Below are positions 36,629 through 44,578 of a DNA stretch of 54,243 bases, one piece after another (the first letter of the stretch is position 1; every line of letters starts with the position of its first letter). Under the pieces are notes generated by a model that had not been told where the DNA came from, searched no databases, and saw only the letters and a list, made by a program, of their open reading frames with translations. The stretch spans positions 1 through 54,243 of the forward strand of contig REBZ01000117.1 of assembly GCA_007692495.1 (NCBI GenBank), given 5' to 3'. The DNA comes from Alkalicoccus sp. GTDB lineage: Bacteria > Bacillota > Bacilli > Bacillales > Salisediminibacteriaceae. The position numbers were made by a program, and so were the translations under genes.

Positions 36629-37789
36629 TTAATTGAGTGTCAGACGAAGAAGCTTGTCGTCTCCTTCACGGGGAGTCCCACGGCCGTCTGTGTTATTTGT
36701 AAGTACATAGAGGGCCTCCTCGTGTATTTTGACGTCACGGAGCCTGCCTTCTCCTTCAAATGTGAGATGTATTTCTTCTGCTTCTTCATCAAATACATAC
36801 AGGCCTTCTCCACGGAGTCCCGCTGTTACGAATTCGTCTTCCAGGAAAGCAGCTCCCGAAGGCGCCCATGTATCCTCTCCGGAATGAATCTCCGGCGTCT
36901 CCATTCCTTCTTCCGTTTCATCCCCTTCAATTACCGGCCATCCGTAATTATTACCCGGTTCAATCCGGTTGATTTCGTCCTTTCCGACAGCACCATGCTC
37001 CGAGCTGTAAAGCTCTTCTTCCGTATTCCAGGCAAGCCCCTGCGGATTGCGGTGACCAGAGCTGTATATGTATGAATCCTCCATCGGATTATCTTCCGGG
37101 ACCTCTCCATCAATTGTCATTCGAAGAATACTTCCGGCATAACGTTCTTCATCCTGGGACCACTCCGGGACATCGGCATCGCCGGCAGTTGCATAAAGCA
37201 TATCGTCCGGACCGAGTGCAAGGCGTCCACCGTTATGGATCGAAGCACCTTCAATATTATCCAGAAGGACATCTGTTTCCTCCCAGGCATCCGCCGTTCT
37301 TTCCGCCCGGACAATGCGGTTGGCATACGCTTCACCATTTTCATAAGTATAGTACAAAAAAGCTTTCTGCTCCTCATACAGCTCGAAGCCAAGCAGCCCG
37401 CCTTCCCCCGTCTGAAGTACTGGGTCGGACGTTTCCACATCCACCTGTTCTGTTTCTCCATTTTCCGCCTCTATCATGTATCCTTCCCGGCTTGTGATGT
37501 AAGTTGTATTCTCATCGAAAGTTACTGCCCATGGGGATTCCAGATTATCGAGAATTACTTCCACATTCCAGTCTTCTGTCCCCGCCTCCGTCATAGAAAA
37601 ACTTTCGTTCCCCTCCTGCTGCCCCTCCTCCCCGCCCTCATTTTCTTCGTCGTCTTCCGTATCCACTTCTGCTTCCTCTTCATTTACTACATTTCCCGTA
37701 TTTTTGTCCGGCTCATTTCCAATGTTTTCATTTCCATTCTGGCATCCGGCAAGTAAAACTGCCGCTGCCGCAATTCCTGCAGCTTTCAT
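36629..37789 (-). CDS. Lipoprotein PQQ-type glucose/sorbosone dehydrogenase family protein
   Basis: A secreted lipoprotein of 386 residues. A signal peptide ends in the lipobox LLAGC (Cys at residue 16), followed by a very acidic linker (about residues 36-60), then a six-bladed beta-propeller of the GSDH family: LESPWAVTFDEN, the catalytic-type HNGGRLALGPDDMLYATAGD (about 190-209), SGHRNPQGLAW and EHGAVGKDEINRI. Such enzymes oxidise sugars outside the membrane with PQQ, but many Bacillus homologues have no proven cofactor. GAGGAGGT lies before the ATG. Confidence 0.86.
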   Translation of the reverse strand: MKAAGIAAAAVLLAGCQNGNENIGNEPDKNTGNVVNEEEAEVDTEDDEENEGGEEGQQEGNESFSMTEAGTEDWNVEVILDNLESPWAVTFDENTTYITSREGYMIEAENGETEQVDVETSDPVLQTGEGGLLGFELYEEQKAFLYYTYENGEAYANRIVRAERTADAWEETDVLLDNIEGASIHNGGRLALGPDDMLYATAGDADVPEWSQDEERYAGSILRMTIDGEVPEDNPMEDSYIYSSGHRNPQGLAWNTEEELYSSEHGAVGKDEINRIEPGNNYGWPVIEGDETEEGMETPEIHSGEDTWAPSGAAFLEDEFVTAGLRGEGLYVFDEEAEEIHLTFEGEGRLRDVKIHEEALYVLTNNTDGRGTPREGDDKLLRLTLN

Positions 37790-37900
37790 TACAATACCTC
37801 CTCTTTTTTATCAATACTTCCTGCTAGGCGTATACCCGGTTTCACCCATCTCCTAACTCGTCCTGCGCCGATTTAACAAACACAGGTGCAGCCGGGAACT

Positions 37901-37933
37901 AAAAAAAGCCTGTCAGCTTTTTCTGACAGGCTT
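37901..37933 (-). terminator. Terminator of the Mur-ligase-like gene
   Basis: AAGCCTGTCAG (37906-37916) pairs with CTGACAGGCTT (37923-37933). On the minus strand a run of seven T follows. Confidence 0.9.
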
Positions 37934-37972
37934 CGCACAACGTATGCCGGAAATCTTTTTATCTCATACTCT

Positions 37973-39088
37973 TTAAGGTCCCCAGTTCTTTTTTACTGCT
38001 TCTTCAATTTCTTCAAACGTCATGCCAGTTCCTAAGGCTGCAGCAGCTGCAGCAAGAATCAGGGAGGCGGTTTCCCGGCTCTCAGAGTGGACTAGGAATA
38101 ACTTATCATGATCTTTTTGTTTAACTGCGAAATGGACTCCCCGGCTGTCCTCCTCCACCTCCTGGGCGTATATATCGGCATCCGTACGTTCCAGCCCAAA
38201 CGTTATCAGTCTGCTTCCTTCTTGTGCTTCCTCAGGGGAGGCCTGTATTGAATTGCGGTCTGCAATTAAAACAGTTTTCTCCGGGATAGATTCGTACATA
38301 TTTTCCAGGAGCGTCTCGCTGGAATCGATAATAACTTGTTTACTAGCCTCCTGGAAAATTTCCTGAACTGCTTTTTCTTCTCCAGTTTTTAACTCCGCAA
38401 GAAATATCTCGTGATGGGATTTTAACTGCTTGTTTATTATTCGCGCTGTTTCCAGCTTCGTCCCGACGGAAGAAGATGAAGTAAGAAGCTGAAATCTTTC
38501 GGCAAGTACTGCAGAAACATTTCTGACCAGTTCTGCACTTCTGGGTCCGGATGCTGTAACAACTGTTAATTCTGGCATAGTTTCGAGAAGGCGCTCCGCA
38601 TCTTCTACAGTCCGCTGCTGAACCGTGTTTTCAATCGGTTCGTTAATCCACCCGGCTGCTTTGACAAGAGCCGGTGGGAGAACGGCAAAAATGGTCAGCC
38701 ACATCACGGCTGCTCCTACGGAATAAGTGCCTCCAATATAAACACCGAGAATCGCAATCAGCCAGTAGACAGCATAGGTTATACCGAGAAGACGCTGTAT
38801 TCCCGGAGTATAGACCAGCTTTCCGGATGCTTTCGACCGTGAAGTGAATAACACACCAAACACTGCAAGAAATACGGCGGCCGACGTTCCAAGCATGACC
38901 GCCGGCTCATTGGATAACAACACTGCCGTTACAGGAAGAACATATAGTATCTCCACCGGCGAAAAAGTTTTTTCACCGGCACGGTTCTCCGGTTCGGTTT
39001 TCCTGTAAACAGTTCTTTTGATTTTAAAAGTAACTGGAAGAATCCATGCTGTCATAGCAATTGCAAAAAATGTAATAGTCGTAATCAT
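37973..39088 (-). CDS. Degenerate membrane-bound Mur-ligase-like protein
   Basis: A 371-residue protein with an N-terminal membrane part of about four to five helices (residues 3-20, 45-80, 100-145) and a soluble part from about residue 155. The soluble part follows the Mur ligase family of Firmicutes that has the same membrane front: ENTVQQRTVEDAERLLETMP, then ERFQLLTSSSSVGTKLETAR and HHEIFLAELKTGEEKAVQE. The ATP loop, normally GSYGKTS, is replaced by ASGPRSA (about 179-185), so catalysis by the usual mechanism is unlikely. Start: ATG 39088, with AAAGGAG six bases upstream. It is a single gene with its own terminator. Confidence 0.7.
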   Translation of the reverse strand: MITTITFFAIAMTAWILPVTFKIKRTVYRKTEPENRAGEKTFSPVEILYVLPVTAVLLSNEPAVMLGTSAAVFLAVFGVLFTSRSKASGKLVYTPGIQRLLGITYAVYWLIAILGVYIGGTYSVGAAVMWLTIFAVLPPALVKAAGWINEPIENTVQQRTVEDAERLLETMPELTVVTASGPRSAELVRNVSAVLAERFQLLTSSSSVGTKLETARIINKQLKSHHEIFLAELKTGEEKAVQEIFQEASKQVIIDSSETLLENMYESIPEKTVLIADRNSIQASPEEAQEGSRLITFGLERTDADIYAQEVEEDSRGVHFAVKQKDHDKLFLVHSESRETASLILAAAAAALGTGMTFEEIEEAVKKNWGP

Positions 39089-39425
39089 GATAGGCTCCTT
39101 TAACAAATTACTGCGTTCGTGAATTTTTCAAAGAAAGGCTCAGTTCCGGGTTAATGTCAGGACGTTTGCAGCGAAGTTCTCCATAATAACTATAAACATT
39201 CACAGCAATGGGAAAAAGACCATTGTTTGTATTAATTTTACCACACTGCCTTCTTTTCTTAACAATCTCCTGCCCCCTGTACCCGGCACCAGGCGTGAAA
39301 ACATGAAGAAATCTCTCGAAAAACATACAGAAATTCGATAACTGGCAAATTCCGGATGATCCCTGCTTTTATTCTATAACTATCCATATTAGAATGATAG
39401 GAGTGACTAAGGAGGCAAGGATCAA
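39089..39425. other. Gene-free interval between the divergent Mur-like and EamA genes
   Basis: A plus-strand AGGAGG-like site precedes the EamA gene. No other gene or repeat was recognised. Confidence 0.4.
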
Positions 39426-40346
39426 ATGTCTACACGCGCTGCTTATCTTATAGTTATGGCCGGAGCCGCCCTCTGGGGGACAACCGGTCTTTTTGTGAAC
39501 CAGTTGAATGAAGCCGGATTTACTGCCTGGGAAGTAGTCGGCATCAGACTTTCATTTTCAGCTCTGCTTCTGCTCCTGTTTCTCCTCATATTTCACCGCG
39601 GGCTTCTGTATGTTAAGCTGCGTGATCTTCCTTTCTTTATAGGAACAGGTATTATCAGCATCGCTTTTTTTAACTATTTCTTTTTTACGGTGATTGAGAC
39701 TGCTTCCATCTCACTGGCCGTTGTGCTGCTGTATACGGGGCCCGTGTTCGTCGCACTGATTTCCCGCTTCACTTTTAAGGAGCCGTTTACGATCCGCAAA
39801 GGCGGGGCTCTGCTTCTGATGCTTGCAGGCTGTGCGCTTACCGTAGGACTTTTTCCAGCAGGAGCTTTAACCGTCTCCGGTATCACTATTTTATTCGGAG
39901 TGCTTTCAGGTTTCTTTTATGCACTTTACAGCATTTTCGGAAAATACGTAAGCGGACGCTACCACGCTTTAACTATCACTACTTATTCGATGGTATTTGG
40001 AAGTCTGTTTCTTCTTCCTACAAGCAGGCTGTGGGAAAAATCTGACCTTCTTTTTACCCCTGGTGTTCTGCTGTACGGGTTCGGTCTCGCTGCAGTAGCT
40101 ACCGTGTTTGCCTATATTTTTTATACAGCCGGTCTGCGGTGGATCGAATCTGGGAAAGCTGCCATACTTTCTACTGTGGAACCTGTAGTCGCAATATTAA
40201 TCGGCGTTCTCGTTTACAATGAAGTTGTTACACTCTGGCAGGGGGGCGGAATGGCTCTCGTGATAGCTTCTGTGCTTCTGACCGTCCAGCGTCAGAAACG
40301 TGCCCACCCTATGGCCCAAAAATGGGAGGACTCCCGGACAGGTTAA
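39426..40346 (+). CDS. EamA/DMT family transporter
   Basis: A 306-residue, ten-helix drug/metabolite exporter made of two EamA repeats. The first starts MAGAALWGTTGLFVNQL and ends with LMLAGCALTVGLF; the second starts GVLSGFFYALYSIFGKYVSG and includes ILSTVEPVVAILIGVLVYNE. Such proteins export amino acids or metabolites. AAGGAGG lies before the ATG. The stop codon TAA (40344-40346) lies within the conserved end motif of repeat A5, so the last residues may have been set by that insertion. Confidence 0.88.
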   Translation: MSTRAAYLIVMAGAALWGTTGLFVNQLNEAGFTAWEVVGIRLSFSALLLLLFLLIFHRGLLYVKLRDLPFFIGTGIISIAFFNYFFFTVIETASISLAVVLLYTGPVFVALISRFTFKEPFTIRKGGALLLMLAGCALTVGLFPAGALTVSGITILFGVLSGFFYALYSIFGKYVSGRYHALTITTYSMVFGSLFLLPTSRLWEKSDLLFTPGVLLYGFGLAAVATVFAYIFYTAGLRWIESGKAAILSTVEPVVAILIGVLVYNEVVTLWQGGGMALVIASVLLTVQRQKRAHPMAQKWEDSRTG

Positions 40347-40706
40347 AGTTTGGTGTTGATGGCCGGAGGAAACTTCGCTCCAGCTTTCTCCGCTGCATGT
40401 GAAAAGAGCCGCGGGTTATATCAAGACGGAGATTGGTTCTTACGTGAACTCAGGGAAAACAAGATATATATTCCATTGAATGCACATTAAAACAACAGGC
40501 TTTATGTTTTAAATTCCGATCTATCGGCTTTTTTGGCAGAAGAACCCGGAGCACACTCATGCAAAATAGCTGTACCATGGTGGAGGAAAACCGCTTTCTA
40601 TATCGTTGGGTTTTACATCACATGCTTCTTCCTGCAAAGGACGCTGTCTTTTTACCGAAAGCTGCAGGAGACATGGAGGGACTCCGGAGCGATCAAGGCA
40701 GCCTGC
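40342..40706 (+). repeat. Family A intergenic repeat, copy A5, overlapping a stop codon
   Basis: This begins with GTTAAAGTTTGGTGTTGA at 40342 and ends at GATCAAGGCAGCCTG. Compared with A4 it lacks the block between two CAAGGC words, as if a deletion had joined them. It lies against the aldehyde dehydrogenase terminator. Confidence 0.7.
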
Positions 40707-40708
40707 TA

Positions 40709-40758
40709 AAAAGAACCAGTTCCCGTCAATACTGACAATGACGGGAACTGGTTCTTTT
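40709..40758 (-). terminator. Terminator of the aldehyde dehydrogenase operon
   Basis: AAAAGAACCAGTTCCCGTCA (40709-40728) pairs perfectly with TGACGGGAACTGGTTCTTTT (40739-40758). Confidence 0.93.
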
Positions 40759-40786
40759 ACGTTTCTCATATTCAGTTTCACTTATC

Positions 40787-42244
40787 CTAAATGGACCACG
40801 GCTGAGCCAGTTTAAAAGCGACGACTCTTGTTTCCGTCATGTCCTGAATAGAACTTGCAACGCCTTCGCGTCCCAGACCGGACTGCTTCACACCACCGAA
40901 AGGCATTTCATCGATGCGGTAGTCACTGCTGTCATTAACCATCACTCCGCCGACATGCAGATGGTGTACGGCATAAAAAGCGTGATCGATATTCGATGTG
41001 AAAATACCGGCCTGCAGTCCGTAATCAACTTCATTGGAGCGGATAACAGCTTCCTGGACATCTTCCACCGGCTCTATTAAAACGACCGGACCGAAGATTT
41101 CTTCATAATATACTTTAGCTTCATGCGGTACGTCGATCAGCACAGTAGGATCATAGAAAGCTCCGTTCCTCTTTCCTCCCTGAACCACCTTCGCCCCCAT
41201 CGATACAGCTTCTTCCACCCATTCTTCCATCCGGACAGCTTCTTTTTCTTCAATCAGCGGACCGACGTCTGTCCATTCCGACTGTTTGTCCCCGACCTGA
41301 AGCTCCCTCGTACGTTCTGCAAACATATTCGTAAATTCGTCGTACACATTCTTCTCGACAAAAACACGCTGGACACCGAGACAGTTCTGTCCGGCAGCTG
41401 AGAACGCTCCAGAGACGCTCGCTTTTACTGCTTCGTGAAGATCAGCGTCCTGAAGTACAATGACTGGTGAATTGGAACCAAGTTCCATACCGAGTTTTTT
41501 TCTTCCAGCTTTTTCAGCAATTTTATCACCTGCACCCACTCCGCCGGTAAACGAGATCATTTTGATTTCCGGGTGGGATACGAGAGCGTCTCCAATTTCC
41601 CTCCCGGAGCCGGTTACAACAGACAGAAATCCTCTCGGTACACCGGCCTGATCGAAAGCTTCTGCAAGCAGGAGAGCACTGAGCGGTGTCACTGTTGCAG
41701 GTTTTACGACGACCGGATTACCTGCAGCCAGGGCGGGTCCCACTTTATGCGCTACAAGATTGAGGGGGTCATTGAATGGCGTAATTGCTGCGATCACTCC
41801 GATAGGAAAACGGAAATAATAGCCGGTACGGTTTTCGCTTCCTTCCATCTGATCGAAGTTTATCGTTTCTCCTTTTAACCTCCGGGCTTCCTCTGCACTG
41901 ATGCGGAGCGTCTGAATTGTCCGGTTTACTTCGCCTCTCGCTTCCGTTATTGTTTTGGATCCTTCTCTCGCGATCGTATAGGCGTAGCGCTCATGATATT
42001 CCTCGATATAGTCAGCTGCCTTTTTCAAAACCTGAATTCTTTCATGAGTCGGCCAGGAGGAAATGGAATAGAAGGCTTCCGCTGCCTGGTCAATCACGTG
42101 CGTTACATATTCCTTCGAGGCTTTAGGCACCCGTGCGATAATTTCATTATTCTGCGGATCGAACACATCAAAGGTTTCCTCCTGGCCGATCCATTCTCCG
42201 AGTACATACATCTTAGCTGACAGCACCTTCGTCTGCATACTCAC
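40787..42244 (-). CDS. NAD(P)-dependent aldehyde dehydrogenase
   Basis: A 485-residue aldehyde dehydrogenase. Active-site cysteine: GQNCLGVQR (about residues 285-293). The general-base Glu is in MELGSNSP (about 253), the cofactor region in ITPFNDPLNL and VKPATVTPLSA. It resembles lactaldehyde or succinate/aspartate semialdehyde dehydrogenases. It is last in a four-gene operon, 15 bp after homoserine dehydrogenase. If the first gene is an ectoine hydrolase, this could oxidise aspartate semialdehyde, the role of DoeC; this is an inference. GTG start at 42244; ATG two codons later is an alternative. Confidence 0.88.
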   Translation of the reverse strand: MSMQTKVLSAKMYVLGEWIGQEETFDVFDPQNNEIIARVPKASKEYVTHVIDQAAEAFYSISSWPTHERIQVLKKAADYIEEYHERYAYTIAREGSKTITEARGEVNRTIQTLRISAEEARRLKGETINFDQMEGSENRTGYYFRFPIGVIAAITPFNDPLNLVAHKVGPALAAGNPVVVKPATVTPLSALLLAEAFDQAGVPRGFLSVVTGSGREIGDALVSHPEIKMISFTGGVGAGDKIAEKAGRKKLGMELGSNSPVIVLQDADLHEAVKASVSGAFSAAGQNCLGVQRVFVEKNVYDEFTNMFAERTRELQVGDKQSEWTDVGPLIEEKEAVRMEEWVEEAVSMGAKVVQGGKRNGAFYDPTVLIDVPHEAKVYYEEIFGPVVLIEPVEDVQEAVIRSNEVDYGLQAGIFTSNIDHAFYAVHHLHVGGVMVNDSSDYRIDEMPFGGVKQSGLGREGVASSIQDMTETRVVAFKLAQPWSI

Positions 42245-42259
42245 ACCTTCCTCCCTGTT

Positions 42260-43312
42260 TTACTGTTTTACCGTTGACCGCCGGCGTTCAAAATGAATCA
42301 GATCAATCAGCAGGGAAAAACCAGTTTCTTTAAGACCGGCCCCGGCCCCTGTGAGGAATACCGGTCCTGCCAGATCGCATTCATACAGAATGGCATTCGT
42401 TGCTCCCGGTACTCCGGCAAGCTGGTCCGAGACATCGAGTTCCTCCGGTTTCACTTCCGCTTCGACACCATCGGCAGTTCTTTTAATTTTAGCTACCAGA
42501 CGGATACGTTTTCCTCTTTCAATTGCATCTGTCAGCATATCCTTTGTCACACCGGTGATTCCGGTACATTCGACATCCTCTGCTTTTAAAGGCGTTTTCA
42601 TAATAACGCTCGATAGTATGACCGCCTTATATCTCGCATCATAACCTTCTACGTCACTTGTCGGATCCGCTTCAGCGTATCCGTTATTCTGCGCCTGCTC
42701 CAGCGCCTGTTCGTACGTAAGGCCCTTTTCCATTTCCGTCAGCATATAGTTAGTCGTTCCGTTCAGTATACCGGTGATCTGCTCAATTGTATTCCCACGG
42801 AGCGTTTCCTGCGGCAGTCTGAGGGCGGGTGTGCCGCTCATGACCGTTCCTTCGAAGCCCCAGAAAACACCTTTTTCCTCCGCGAGTGCGGAAAGCTCTT
42901 CGTAGGCAACGGCCACTGGCCCCTTGTTCGTTGTGATTACACTTTTACCTGCCTGGAAGGCTGCACGGCAGTGGTCTACCGCCGGCTGTCCAGTTTTTAC
43001 ATCTGTATAGGTTACTTCCACTATCACGTCAGCATTCGTTTCTTTAATTGCTGCCATACTGTCGAGTCCGGTTACTGTACCCGATCCTCCGTCGTACTCC
43101 TCCATCGACCGTTTTTCCGATGCCAGCTTCAGAAGCTGTTTTCCATCGAGACCTCCTGGATTATAGACGGAACCTTTCATAACGTCCGCTACAGCGACTA
43201 TGCTCGTTTCCAGTCCTTCCTCCTGTCTAAGCGCTTTCTCCTTATCAAGGAGGATCTGGAGGAGGGCCTGTCCTACTCCTCCAAATCCGACAAACGCAAT
43301 TTTAACTGCCAT
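42260..43312 (-). CDS. hom: Homoserine dehydrogenase
   Basis: A 350-residue enzyme that interconverts aspartate semialdehyde and homoserine. Rossmann motif VGFGGVGQALLQ (about residues 8-19), the NKGPVA loop (about 129), and family signature GILNGTTNYM (about 185). It lacks the regulatory ACT domain that the B. subtilis biosynthetic Hom carries at its C-terminus, which suggests a catabolic or unregulated role. AGGAGGT is seven bases before the ATG. It lies in the middle of the M24-PLP-Hom-ALDH operon. Confidence 0.88.
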   Translation of the reverse strand: MAVKIAFVGFGGVGQALLQILLDKEKALRQEEGLETSIVAVADVMKGSVYNPGGLDGKQLLKLASEKRSMEEYDGGSGTVTGLDSMAAIKETNADVIVEVTYTDVKTGQPAVDHCRAAFQAGKSVITTNKGPVAVAYEELSALAEEKGVFWGFEGTVMSGTPALRLPQETLRGNTIEQITGILNGTTNYMLTEMEKGLTYEQALEQAQNNGYAEADPTSDVEGYDARYKAVILSSVIMKTPLKAEDVECTGITGVTKDMLTDAIERGKRIRLVAKIKRTADGVEAEVKPEELDVSDQLAGVPGATNAILYECDLAGPVFLTGAGAGLKETGFSLLIDLIHFERRRSTVKQ

Positions 43313-43354
43313 AGTATAGACCTCCTAAGCTTTGTTTACCTTTACTTTAACCGT

Positions 43355-44554
43355 CTATACGCTCGTATAAAGCTCCTTCGGAAGAGATTTAAACGCCTGC
43401 TCCAGGTCCCCGATAAGGTCTTCGATATCCTCGATACCTGCAGAATAACGGATGAGTCCTTCCGGAATGCCCATCGCCTTTCTTTCTTCCGGGGTACATT
43501 CTACGTGGCTCGTTGTACGGGAAGGCCCAACGATCGTTTCAACAGAACCGAGGTTGGCTGCCCGGTTGGCAAACTGCAGCTTCGGAAGGAGATGACGAAC
43601 CGTATCAACACCGCCTTTAACAGAAAAGCTGAGCATGCCTCCGAATCCTTTCATCTGCTCTTTGGCAATGTCGTGATGCGGATGCTCTTCCAGCCCCGGA
43701 TAGAAAACATCATCCACCCAGTCGACCGTCTTCAGATACTCTGCAATTTCCATTGCATTTTCATTCTGCTGTTTAACGCGCAGCTTCAGTGTTTTCATAC
43801 CGCGGAGAAGCAGATACGCAGCCATCGGATCAATTGTTGCTCCGTTAATTTCCCGGTAGTGGTACACTGGCTCCACAAGTTCCTTCGATCCTACAAGCAC
43901 TCCGCCTAAAGCATCCGCATGGCCACCTAGGAATTTTGTTGCGCTGTGCAGAACGAGATCCGCTCCGAGTTCCAGCGGGTTCTGATTAATCGGTGTGGCG
44001 AAAGTGTTGTCGACAATAACAATCGCCCCTGCTGCTTTTCCAGCTTCAGCCATACGGGCAATGTCCGTTATTTTTACTGTAGGGTTGGTCGGTGTTTCCA
44101 GATAAAGAATTTTGCAGCCTTTCGCTACTTCTGCTTCAATCGCTTCATGGTCTCCTGTGTCACATAGGCACACGTCAATATTCATTTTCGGAAGAAACTC
44201 TGTAAAGATTTTGTTTGTTCCACCATACGTATCCTTAATGGAAACGATACGGTCTCCCGGAAAAAGATACGTGCTTAAAGTATTGCTGATCGCAGCCATC
44301 CCTGTGGAAAAACTTGTGGCGTGCTCTGCACCTTCCAGAATTTTCACTTTATCTTCAAATGCCTGCGCCGTCGGGTTCGTGTTCCGTCCGTAAATGTGCC
44401 CTTCCTTATTTCCAATAGCTACTTCATACCATTCATCCATATCATCATATCCGAAAGACACACTGTGTACGACCGGTACCTGCGTTGCTCCGAATGCGAG
44501 ATAATCACTTTCTCCTGCCCAGATTGCTTTTGTTCCCATGCTTACTTTTTTCAT
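43355..44554 (-). CDS. Cystathionine gamma-synthase/lyase family PLP enzyme
   Basis: A 399-residue fold-type I PLP enzyme. Substrate and cofactor motifs include YGRNTNPTAQAFEDKV (about residues 54-69), FSTGMAAI (about 80), VDNTFATPINQNPLELGADL (about 179-198) and the PLP lysine in SATKFLGGHADALGG (about 202-216). Family members carry out gamma-elimination or gamma-replacement on homoserine esters, cystathionine or methionine. Next to an ectoine-hydrolase-like gene it may act on another C4 amino acid; the substrate is open. GGGAGG precedes the ATG and it follows the M24 gene by about 25 bp. Confidence 0.85.
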   Translation of the reverse strand: MKKVSMGTKAIWAGESDYLAFGATQVPVVHSVSFGYDDMDEWYEVAIGNKEGHIYGRNTNPTAQAFEDKVKILEGAEHATSFSTGMAAISNTLSTYLFPGDRIVSIKDTYGGTNKIFTEFLPKMNIDVCLCDTGDHEAIEAEVAKGCKILYLETPTNPTVKITDIARMAEAGKAAGAIVIVDNTFATPINQNPLELGADLVLHSATKFLGGHADALGGVLVGSKELVEPVYHYREINGATIDPMAAYLLLRGMKTLKLRVKQQNENAMEIAEYLKTVDWVDDVFYPGLEEHPHHDIAKEQMKGFGGMLSFSVKGGVDTVRHLLPKLQFANRAANLGSVETIVGPSRTTSHVECTPEERKAMGIPEGLIRYSAGIEDIEDLIGDLEQAFKSLPKELYTSV

Positions 44555-44578
44555 ACGATAACCTCCCAGTTAATAGTT

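Noticed and set aside
42971-43909. 312-residue plus-strand frame over hom and the PLP gene
   Set aside because: Crosses the boundary of two conserved minus-strand genes.
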